A stretch of DNA of 64,000 nt from Pseudomonas proteolytica (GTDB lineage Bacteria; Pseudomonadota; Gammaproteobacteria; Pseudomonadales; Pseudomonadaceae), in contig NZ_VFEV01000010.1 in assembly GCF_007858275.1 (NCBI RefSeq), forward strand, positions 62,001 to 126,000, read 5' to 3'. Under the pieces are notes generated by a model, which was given only the letters and a program-made list of their open reading frames with translations, had not been told where the DNA came from and ran no database searches. The translations under genes and the position numbers were made by a program. Below, one piece after another: positions 1 through 6,149 of the stretch (its first letter is position 1; every line of letters begins with the position of its first letter).

Positions 1-95
1 CTGCTCGGCGGCCTGTTGCTTCTCCAGTGTCTGGCGGTCTGAGCACTTGCGGCATTGCTGATCGCGGCCAAGTCATCCTGATGCAGGCCGCCCAA
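1..95 (-). pseudogene. Remnant of a phage spanin (Rz-like) gene
   Basis: Read on the minus strand, this piece gives GLHQDDLAAISNAASAQ, which matches the Rz-like spanin of the intact prophage (GLHQGELAGVSAAAAKQ, encoded near 3,050). After that the reading frame is lost: the expected continuation (DRQTLEKQQAAEQ) is in another frame. The N-terminal part is missing, cut where integrase sequence begins at about 96, and the C-terminal side leaves the window. I infer a decayed left-end fragment of an older related prophage. Confidence 0.6.
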
Positions 96-125
96 CTCAG
101 CGCCACTGCGAAGCCGTCGAAGTAG
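96..125 (+). pseudogene. Remnant of integrase 3' end (older prophage)
   Basis: The last codons read SATAKPSK-stop, identical to the C-terminus of the intact integrase that ends at 42,709. Sequence after the stop also matches the region after that integrase. All upstream integrase sequence is missing and spanin-like sequence is joined on instead. This marks the right end of a mostly deleted prophage that had used the same tRNA site. Confidence 0.7.
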
Positions 126-204
126 AAAAGCTCTGGAGCGATCCCATAATAGTTATGGAACGCTGAGCAAGTACAAGCCCGCGGCAGCCAAACCCCAGAA
201 ACAC

Positions 205-230
205 AAAAGCCCCGCATAAGCGGGGCTTTT
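205..230. terminator. Intrinsic terminator, left copy
   Basis: The hairpin AAAAGCCCCGC-ATAA-GCGGGGCTTTT has T-runs on both sides, so it can act in both directions. It follows the integrase remnant and faces the tRNA fragment. Its partner copy is at 42,789-42,813. Confidence 0.8.
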
Positions 231-303
231 GTTTGAATCTTGGCGGGAAACCAGGGATTCGAACCCTGGGAACGCTATTAACGTTCGCCGGTTTTCAAGA
301 CCG
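220..303. other. attL: attL: prophage left attachment site with partial tRNA-Ser copy
   Basis: These 84 bp are identical to 42,803-42,886. They carry the 3' half of tRNA-Ser (CCA end at 241-243, T arm, variable arm, anticodon loop) and the match stops just past the anticodon loop at 303/304. The 5' half of the tRNA is absent, so this is not a working tRNA. The perfect repeat defines the crossover region to within the tRNA 3' half. Confidence 0.9.
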
Positions 304-514
304 ATATGCAAATGCCAGCAGGGATAGCCCTAGAGGTTCCACGGCGTCCCATAACTTGAAGAAAAAAGCAGGGCTGGAGACCGCATTCTATCTGAGGCAC
401 GGCTTTAGTTCTGGTACCTTTTTAACCCATCCCCGGCGTCCTGCCGACCGAGCACCAAACCAAAATCCCCTACAGTTCGTCGCCTCAAATCGCACAACCC
501 ACAAACCTCGATTA
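304..514. other. Stretch with no visible gene between attL and LexA box
   Basis: No reading frame here has a plausible start and protein-like composition. The open frame crossing it begins inside antisense tRNA sequence. I see no repeat or hairpin of note before the LexA box at 515. Confidence 0.5.
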
Positions 515-530
515 CTGTATGTGCATACAG
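515..530. promoter_or_regulatory. LexA (SOS) box upstream of the left-end operon
   Basis: CTGTATGTGCATACAG is a near-perfect palindrome of the form CTG-N10-CAG, the gammaproteobacterial LexA box (typically CTGTATATAcATACAG-like). It ends 18 bp before the start at 549, so LexA would cover that promoter. Downstream lie a coiled-coil protein and an SRAP protein in one direction. Confidence 0.85.
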
Positions 531-548
531 CATTCGGATTGACCCACC

Positions 549-896
549 ATGAACATCGATGAAGACACCTGCGAGTGGCTTGGATGCCCCACGCCTCTCG
601 AAATGCACAAGCAACACGCGCTGCTCTTGGAGAACGAGATTCAGGAACTGCAACTGCAGCTTCGCAAAGCCAGAGAGGACATCTACGGCTTGGTGCGAAT
701 GCACGCTGAGTTATCTACCGAGCGCGACAAGCTTCGGGCAGAGCTCAAGGCGTCAGATAGCGCTCTTTCTAGCTGCAATACAGACCTGGGTTTTGTCACA
801 AGCAAGCTCAATTCACTTGAATGGGCGCTTGCGCGGGCTACAAACGGGGCCTGGGGAAGCACTCCCATGAAGATTCTGCCGAGTGATCTAAGCTGA
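549..896 (+). CDS. Coiled-coil phage protein, probably SOS-induced
   Basis: A 115-residue protein with no family I recognise. Residues about 18-90 form a long heptad-rich stretch with many Leu, Glu, Arg and Lys, so a coiled coil is likely; no signal peptide or membrane segment is seen. It starts 18 bp after the LexA box at 515-530 and is followed after 22 bp by the SRAP gene in the same direction, so the two are probably co-transcribed and SOS-controlled. The ribosome binding site before the ATG is weak. Function unknown. Confidence 0.6.
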   Translation: MNIDEDTCEWLGCPTPLEMHKQHALLLENEIQELQLQLRKAREDIYGLVRMHAELSTERDKLRAELKASDSALSSCNTDLGFVTSKLNSLEWALARATNGAWGSTPMKILPSDLS

Positions 897-918
897 AGTT
901 TCTACCGAGGGCTTGCCG

Positions 919-1614
919 ATGTGCGGAAGACTTTCACAGTACAGCGGAATTCATGACTTCGTTGCGGTACTGAGCATGCCCAACGCCCTGGCAAACTCAG
1001 TGGGTGGGGCACCGCTTGAGCGGTACAACGTAGCACCAACCACCCAGGTCGCCCTGCTCCACCAGCAGGATGAAACGCTGCACGCAGACCTGGTGCGGTG
1101 GGGTTGGCGGCCGCACTGGGCCAAGGACCGTGCTGCGCCGATAAACGCCCGAGTCGAGAAAGTGGCCCACGGCCCATTCTTCCGGGCTATTTGGCCACAC
1201 CGGGCAATCACGCCCGTGGACAACTGGTTTGAATGGGTTGATGAAGGCGGGCCGAAGAAACAGCCCTACCTGATACGCCGGCGGGATGGTGCGCCGGTGC
1301 TGTGCGCGGCCATAGGCCAACTACCCGACGCGGATGAAGGCCCGGGCGAGCATGACGGCTTTGTGATCATCACCGCCGACAGCGCCGGCGGCATGGTGGA
1401 CATTCACGACCGGCGGCCCGTGGTGCTAACGCCGGAGCTGGCCAGGGAATGGCTGGACCCTGCCACGCCCAAGGAGCGTGCCGAGCAGATGGCGTTGCAC
1501 CAGGGCGAGCCGGCCGAGGCTTTCGAGTGGTTCAAGGTCGACACTGCCGTGGGCAATGTCAGGAACAAAGGCCCCGCTTTGATAATGCCCTTCTTGCCAG
1601 CTTTTTATGAGTAA
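919..1614 (+). CDS. SRAP family protein (YedK/HMCES-like abasic-site crosslinker)
   Basis: SRAP proteins bind abasic sites in single-stranded DNA covalently through Cys2. I placed the start at ATG 919 because the protein must begin Met-Cys (MCGRLSQYSG); a TTG six bases upstream would bury the cysteine, and GAGG lies at a good distance before 919. The expected partners are visible: NARVE (catalytic Asn), the DNWFEW segment (Glu) and MVDIHDRRPVVL (His). Length (231) fits the family. It lies in an SOS-controlled pair, which suits a role in protecting damaged phage or host DNA after induction. Confidence 0.93.
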   Translation: MCGRLSQYSGIHDFVAVLSMPNALANSVGGAPLERYNVAPTTQVALLHQQDETLHADLVRWGWRPHWAKDRAAPINARVEKVAHGPFFRAIWPHRAITPVDNWFEWVDEGGPKKQPYLIRRRDGAPVLCAAIGQLPDADEGPGEHDGFVIITADSAGGMVDIHDRRPVVLTPELAREWLDPATPKERAEQMALHQGEPAEAFEWFKVDTAVGNVRNKGPALIMPFLPAFYE

Positions 1615-1778
1615 TCAGCTACTCTGGTCCATGAACGCAGCTGTGATAGAGAGGGTCGTGATGTGGTCTGAAGAGTCTTGCCTCGAAAATCAGGATGCAC
1701 ACTGCCAGAAATGCTCAACCACAAAAGCACATACCATTAAATAATCCATAAACCGCAAAACAGAAAAAGAGAAATAAA

Positions 1779-2648
1779 ATGCCAACGCAATACAAATTAA
1801 AGCATCCAATTTTCAAATTTCAAGAGAAGAAACACGCAGATTTAATGTTTGAAAACAAGCTACGAATCTCAAACATAAAAGACTTTAGAGACAGCAAATA
1901 CCACAAAGGACAAATACTAGACATTGGAGAAGGAACAGCCGCACTTAAAAGACACGCAGATACTACAAATATAACCATAGATAATAAATTTATATTTTGC
2001 AGCACAAGCCACTTCCTTTCAGACTCCTTATTCTGGGCCATTAGAGAAAACAAAGAATGCTGTGTAATGATACTGGATCCTGAAGAGTTCTATAAGCGAA
2101 TAACCGATGCTTATCAGACTAATTTGGTTTTTGACTATGGAGGAACTTGCAAGTACGTGCCAAGCCGGACATTTTCAATAGATGCACACCACACGATGAA
2201 TATAGGAGCGTCCACCACCGAAATCTGCACAATGAAACCATTAGACTATTCAACACAAATGGAACACAGAGCAATATGGTCACCAATATCCTTACCCAAC
2301 AGTGATGCGAGGTATCTTGATATAGAGGCAAATGTAGCTGATCTTTTGATTAGAATGGAATTTGGCAAACTCAGCGAATCCGAATTCCATGCTGGCAAAA
2401 CCGTAACCATGACCACACACCTAAAAAACGGATCAAAATCGATATTTACTTTAAACCACCCTCACGCCATACATAGCCCAGTAATAATTGAGCATAATGG
2501 ACTAGAGATGCTTGCTTTTAAATTACTGGGAAACTCTCTTTCGGGCGCGACAGTATCAGGCGCGCACACAGGCATGATTATCAACGAGCTTGGTTCATTC
2601 GGTTGCGCCAATATAATTGCAGACATTGAATTAATTGAGTTCCACTAA
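1779..2648 (+). CDS. AT-rich accessory protein, possibly DUF2971-like
   Basis: A 289-residue soluble protein. The N-terminal pattern (YK..IF.F....HADLMFENKLRISNIKDFRD, then a GEGT motif near residue 50) resembles DUF2971-type proteins, which recur in phages and defence islands, but the match is loose and I do not assign a function. Its base and codon use (many AAA, ATA, AAT codons) is far more AT-rich than the phage genes on both sides. It lies alone at the prophage edge between the SOS genes and the convergent lysis genes, as expected of a lysogenic-conversion 'moron'. An AT-rich leader (1,720-1,778) probably holds its own promoter. Confidence 0.7.
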   Translation: MPTQYKLKHPIFKFQEKKHADLMFENKLRISNIKDFRDSKYHKGQILDIGEGTAALKRHADTTNITIDNKFIFCSTSHFLSDSLFWAIRENKECCVMILDPEEFYKRITDAYQTNLVFDYGGTCKYVPSRTFSIDAHHTMNIGASTTEICTMKPLDYSTQMEHRAIWSPISLPNSDARYLDIEANVADLLIRMEFGKLSESEFHAGKTVTMTTHLKNGSKSIFTLNHPHAIHSPVIIEHNGLEMLAFKLLGNSLSGATVSGAHTGMIINELGSFGCANIIADIELIEFH

Positions 2649-2656
2649 ACAATCAC

Positions 2657-3172
2657 TCACTGGCTCTTGCGGATGTAAGCTTGGCACGCCCGCAACGCGA
2701 TCAGTCCTTGGTCTCCGGCATCGGTGATGGCGATAATTCGCTGAGCATGCGCTGGGTTAAGTTGGGCTCTCTGGGCTCCATGAACCACGCCGACGGCGCC
2801 GGGGGTGGAAGGCACGTTGCAGCTACTGGCTGAATCCGTGGCGTCGAGAAGGACTGACAGCCGCACATCAGCAGTAGCAAGGCGGTCGCGTAGGAGAGTC
2901 TGGTTGCGTTGAGCATCGGAAAGTTCTCGGGTGTGTTGTTGATCGGAGGTGGCCAGCGTCTTCTCCAGGGCCAGGCGCCTGCCCTGCTCTTCGCTTACCT
3001 GCTTGGCGGCTGCCGCGCTGACACCGGCCAGCTCGCCCTGGTGCAGGCCGGCCTGCTCGGCCAGCATCTTGCCCGTGCGCCATTCCTGAACCTGCCAGGT
3101 GACGCCGGCGGCGCTGGCCATCAGCGCCAGGATCAGTACCACCAGCCCGGCCAGCTTCTGTACCGGCGTCAT
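2657..3172 (-). CDS. Rz-like inner-membrane spanin
   Basis: This protein of about 171 residues has an N-terminal membrane anchor (LAGLVVLILALMASAAGV, about residues 6-24) followed by a long charged coiled coil (EQGRRLALEKTLATSDQQ region), the layout of lambda Rz. Together with Rz1 it bridges the periplasm and disrupts the outer membrane at the end of lysis. The start chosen is ATG 3172, with AAGGA upstream; it overlaps the stop of the endolysin gene. The complete Rz1 gene lies inside it in another frame. Two Cys residues near the C-terminus may allow disulfide-linked dimers (inference). Confidence 0.85.
   Translation of the reverse strand: MTPVQKLAGLVVLILALMASAAGVTWQVQEWRTGKMLAEQAGLHQGELAGVSAAAAKQVSEEQGRRLALEKTLATSDQQHTRELSDAQRNQTLLRDRLATADVRLSVLLDATDSASSCNVPSTPGAVGVVHGAQRAQLNPAHAQRIIAITDAGDQGLIALRACQAYIRKSQ
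2701..2916 (-). CDS. Rz1-like outer-membrane spanin lipoprotein, nested in Rz
   Basis: This 71-residue frame lies entirely within the spanin gene. It has a short hydrophobic signal (ATALLLLMCGCQS) with a lipobox-like MCGC, Cys20 being the likely lipidated residue, followed by a proline-rich short body (CLPPPAPSAW). These are the hallmarks of Rz1. Full nesting in a different frame is the classical lambda layout. The lipobox is not ideal (Met and Cys before Gly). Confidence 0.8.
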   Translation of the reverse strand: MLNATRLSYATALLLLMCGCQSFSTPRIQPVAATCLPPPAPSAWFMEPREPNLTQRMLSELSPSPMPETKD

Positions 3173-3597
3173 CACGGCACGTCCTTGAAAAAGATGTGGT
3201 GCCCCAGGCGCAGCGTTTGCTTGGCCTTCGCCGCCCAGGCCGGGGCTTTGGGCATCGTGGTTGCGTAGTAGTGCGTGGCCCCGCCGGTTGGATCCGGTAC
3301 CGCGCCGGCCATCACCTGGTCAGCAGCACGCTGGGCCTGGGCGAGCTGCGCGGCCGGGATCGGCTTCGCACCGCTGAGGTAGGCGTAGTTCGGGTCGTTC
3401 TGGTTCCAGCAGCTGAACTGCCATGGTTTCAGGCACACGCCGGCGTAGCCCTCGCCCCACCAGGACTTGGCCTTGCCGTCGAACACGCGGTTGCGGATGG
3501 TCCAGGCCACGGCGATCTGGCCGTCCAGCCCTTCACCGCGAGCCTCCCCCCACAGCGTGCGCGCCAGGATGTCCCGGTCTTTATCGGAAGTGGTCAT
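3172..3597 (-). CDS. Endolysin, SleB-type cell wall hydrolase
   Basis: A protein of about 141 residues matching the Hydrolase_2/SleB lysozyme-like family: ARTLWGEARGEG carries the expected catalytic Glu, followed by AVAWTIRNRV, the CLKPWQFSCW segment and THYYA. I start it at ATG 3597 (MTTSDKDRD) because GGAG precedes it; upstream frame extension lacks coding character. It cleaves peptidoglycan once the holin opens the membrane. No signal peptide is visible, so export depends on the holin. The stop overlaps the spanin start. Confidence 0.9.
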   Translation of the reverse strand: MTTSDKDRDILARTLWGEARGEGLDGQIAVAWTIRNRVFDGKAKSWWGEGYAGVCLKPWQFSCWNQNDPNYAYLSGAKPIPAAQLAQAQRAADQVMAGAVPDPTGGATHYYATTMPKAPAWAAKAKQTLRLGHHIFFKDVP

Positions 3598-3658
3598 GCT
3601 TTTCTCCAGGCAAAAATAAACCCGCTCGATGGCGGGTGTGGTCGACGACAGCGCGGCC

Positions 3659-4207
3659 CTAAGGCGCGGCAGGCCAATCAATGGCGAGTGGGTACCCGTC
3701 CTGCTCGGGCACGCGGTTCAGGGCTACGCGGTATTTCTTCCAGGCCTTGAGGGTCACCAGCTCTGCCTCGGTCCCTTCGTCGATATCGACGGCGTCCTGA
3801 AGTGGCGCAATTGCGTAATCCGCCTCGGCTCGCAGGTGCGCGATCTGGGTCTGTGCAGCCGCCACAGGATCAATTGCCGGCGCCGGCAGCTCTGCCTGTG
3901 GAGGGCGGTCAGGCACCAGGATGTGCAGAGTGATCATGACCTTCAAATCGTACGGCTTGCCCTCTTTCGTCACGGTGACCGTGAGCAGGCCGTCATCAAA
4001 CGCAATGTCCACCTCGGCGGGGTTGTCTGCTGGGTGGAGCCCGTAGCCCCAGCCCTGATCTATGGGTGGAAATGGGACCATGCCCCGGGTGCCGGTGACG
4101 CAGTAGACGCCCACGTCCTTTCGAGAACAGGTCACCTCGGTCCCGCCCAGCGAAACGAAATCGAACTTTTCACCCGTTCCGGTGATGTTAATTGCTGCTC
4201 TTGCCAT
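3659..4207 (-). CDS. Tail fibre assembly protein-like
   Basis: A 182-residue protein. The C-terminal part (LKAWKKYRVALNRVPEQDGY then IDWPAAP) has the pattern shared by tail fibre assembly/chaperone proteins of many gammaproteobacterial phages: W-x-x-Y-R, then a proline-rich W-P end. The N-terminal part is beta-rich and unfamiliar. It directly follows the fibre gene (2 bp gap) in the late operon, which supports a chaperone or accessory role for that fibre. Confidence 0.7.
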   Translation of the reverse strand: MARAAINITGTGEKFDFVSLGGTEVTCSRKDVGVYCVTGTRGMVPFPPIDQGWGYGLHPADNPAEVDIAFDDGLLTVTVTKEGKPYDLKVMITLHILVPDRPPQAELPAPAIDPVAAAQTQIAHLRAEADYAIAPLQDAVDIDEGTEAELVTLKAWKKYRVALNRVPEQDGYPLAIDWPAAP

Positions 4208-4209
4208 GA

Positions 4210-4968
4210 TCAGATTGCCCTCAGTGTGTTGTCGGCCATGCGGGTGGTGTTACCGGTGTGGTAGACCTGCACCCATGGGGCGAACCCACCGAACGCAGAT
4301 CGAAAGAAGAGTCGGTTATCGCCGTTGTAAATCATCAACTGGGCACCCACCAGCCCCCCGCGCCTGAGGTTGATACCGGTTGCGTTGATCGCTTCTCCAG
4401 TACCGCCAGGCGAGACGGCATTGCCGGCGATAAAGGCGCCACCAAGGCTGTTATAAGCCTCGTTCCAGTCAGAGACGATCACGCAATCTGCGCCAACGCC
4501 AAAATCCCCGACTTTCAACACACGACCGCCCGTGGTGTCGCCGTTCCCCACGGTCACGGCCGCTGTCGCCGCAGTGCCCAGCCCCAGGCCTGCACGCCCC
4601 TCAGCCGGGTTTCTGCCACCAGTACCGCCCATGGCCACCGGCACGACATCCTGAGTGGACACGTCGCCCAGGCCCGCGAGCGTGGCGCCCCACTGCTGAA
4701 CCATTTGGTTCACAGCATCGGCCAGGGCTTTGGGGTATCCGTTGACAGGCACAATCCCGTACCCGGCGCCACCAACGGCTGGCCCACGGTACGCCGGCGA
4801 AATGGCAAGCGACGTATCGCTGGCTGGGTTGATCACTTGATAGATGCCTAGGTCGGGGCCGACGAACATATCCCCGGAACGGCAGTTCGAGAACTTGGTG
4901 CCGACGCCCGTTACTGTCGTGCCCCCGTTCTGCACGCTCACGGTCCCTTCTGAAAACCAAGAAGCCAT
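4210..4968 (-). CDS. Tail fibre protein
   Basis: A 252-residue Gly/Thr/Asn-rich protein. The N-terminus (FSEGTVSVQNGGTTVTGVGT) has the pattern of phage tail attachment domains. The middle carries LALGLGTAATA-type repeats (GRAGLGLGTAATA) typical of fibre stalks, and the C-terminal half is beta-rich, ending in a FAPWVQVYHTGNTT-type receptor-binding tip. It is short for a complete fibre, so it may be a side fibre or tip working with protein J. GGAG precedes the ATG. Confidence 0.8.
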   Translation of the reverse strand: MASWFSEGTVSVQNGGTTVTGVGTKFSNCRSGDMFVGPDLGIYQVINPASDTSLAISPAYRGPAVGGAGYGIVPVNGYPKALADAVNQMVQQWGATLAGLGDVSTQDVVPVAMGGTGGRNPAEGRAGLGLGTAATAAVTVGNGDTTGGRVLKVGDFGVGADCVIVSDWNEAYNSLGGAFIAGNAVSPGGTGEAINATGINLRRGGLVGAQLMIYNGDNRLFFRSAFGGFAPWVQVYHTGNTTRMADNTLRAI

Positions 4969-5006
4969 AAGTTTCTCCAGTAGAGTGCCAATATCAGCAC
5001 TTGAAA

Positions 5007-5732
5007 TTAGTTGTAGTAACGTTCTATTGGAAACTTGCAGACAGGTACGCCAAGAAAAAAGCCGTCTGAGCCCTGCCAGTAAAACCGGTCGAGGTATTGC
5101 TTCTGGTTGAATATCTGCAACACCGGAACGCCACCATCCAAAATTGTGATACCTGCATACTGTGAGTTATTTGCAAACCACATGATGCCGCGATCCATAC
5201 TTGAAACGCATATGAAGTCGCTCGTATCAATCACTACATCGCTGTAGTAGGTATCGACATAAAATCCTCTGCCGACAGTCCACTTTTTTGCAAACTTCCC
5301 AAAGCGAACAACTCGATCACTTGAGACATAGACTATTTGCTCCTGCCCATCTCTTACCTCCATCCCAAACTCGGCATCACTTTGCTGATCAGAGTATTTG
5401 CAGGACACAAATTCCATTAAGTAATCCTGCAATACACTGCCGCCCCGAACTGCTGACGTGACATGAAAGCCGGTCCAGTTGCCTGACGATCCTTCGATTG
5501 AGATATACAGACCGAGGTTGTCGTGTGAGGCCGATATCGTCCGCAAAAAAATCTGGGGCGGCTCCACCGTTAGGATGGGTTTGGCAAAGTTAAACTGCCC
5601 TTTGCCGGGCTTATCCGTGTAGCGAGATTGAATCCTGAACTGCCCCCTTTCCGAGAACACCAAAACTTTGTAGACGCTACTGATACTGACTGAGCCGTAA
5701 TCGTTTTCGGCAACGAAGCCATAGTCGTCCAT
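5007..5732 (-). CDS. Tail-associated protein of unknown function
   Basis: A 241-residue protein placed between tail tip protein J and the fibre. It is aromatic- and beta-rich without membrane segments, beginning MDDYGFVAENDYGSVSISS, a pattern found in phage tail-tip accessory proteins. It looks less GC-rich than J. With the next gene (5734) it forms a pair that probably decorates the tail tip and aids adsorption; this is inferred from position only. Confidence 0.65.
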   Translation of the reverse strand: MDDYGFVAENDYGSVSISSVYKVLVFSERGQFRIQSRYTDKPGKGQFNFAKPILTVEPPQIFLRTISASHDNLGLYISIEGSSGNWTGFHVTSAVRGGSVLQDYLMEFVSCKYSDQQSDAEFGMEVRDGQEQIVYVSSDRVVRFGKFAKKWTVGRGFYVDTYYSDVVIDTSDFICVSSMDRGIMWFANNSQYAGITILDGGVPVLQIFNQKQYLDRFYWQGSDGFFLGVPVCKFPIERYYN

Positions 5733-5733
5733 A

Positions 5734-6129
5734 TCAATTCACCTTGACCACTTCCACAACACTCTCTACGACATTGCGCGTCCACATCTCCCGGTTTTTC
5801 CCGCCGCCCCCACCATCCGGCTCGCGGTAATTGATCTGGGTATAAATCGCAATTCTCGTCCCTCCCAAATCGGTATAGGTGGGCAGTCCGCCCCAAGTAT
5901 CAGGGCGGCCAATCTGGTCATATGGTGCATAAACTTTAGGGGTGATCGTGACAAAGCAGGTGGCAGGGTCATAACCTGGAACATCCATAAGGATGTACTC
6001 GTAGTTAGAACCCCGCCCCCCACCAGTTGCGGCAGGAACTATCATCACCGCTAACTTTTGCAGGGTGAAATCTTCCATCCCCAGAGTTTGAACTTCGTTT
6101 TTATCGAAAACCCAGAAGCCATACTCCAC
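5734..6129 (-). CDS. Small tail-associated protein
   Basis: A protein of about 131 residues starting at GTG 6129 (VEYGFWVFDKNEV), chosen because a strong GGGAGGT lies just upstream; the longer frame would translate that ribosome binding site. Like its downstream neighbour it begins with a '..YGF.' motif, so the two may share an N-terminal fold that binds the tail tip. It has a Gly-rich segment (DGGGGGKNRE) near the end. Function unknown. Confidence 0.6.
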   Translation of the reverse strand: MEYGFWVFDKNEVQTLGMEDFTLQKLAVMIVPAATGGGRGSNYEYILMDVPGYDPATCFVTITPKVYAPYDQIGRPDTWGGLPTYTDLGGTRIAIYTQINYREPDGGGGGKNREMWTRNVVESVVEVVKVN

Positions 6130-6149
6130 GGTAATACCTCCCAAAGTAA

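Larger units (their letters stand above)
96..303. repeat. Left copy of a ~207-bp direct repeat (int end + att)
   Basis: This stretch matches 42,680-42,886 with scattered differences in its first part and is identical over the last 84 bp. It covers the integrase 3' end, the terminator and the tRNA-derived att core. It is what two related prophages integrated in tandem at one tRNA gene would leave. Confidence 0.8.

Noticed and set aside
233..562. Frame beginning with antisense tRNA sequence at attL
   Set aside because: Its first ~25 residues translate tRNA antisense (GGKPGIRTLG...), a well-known false gene.
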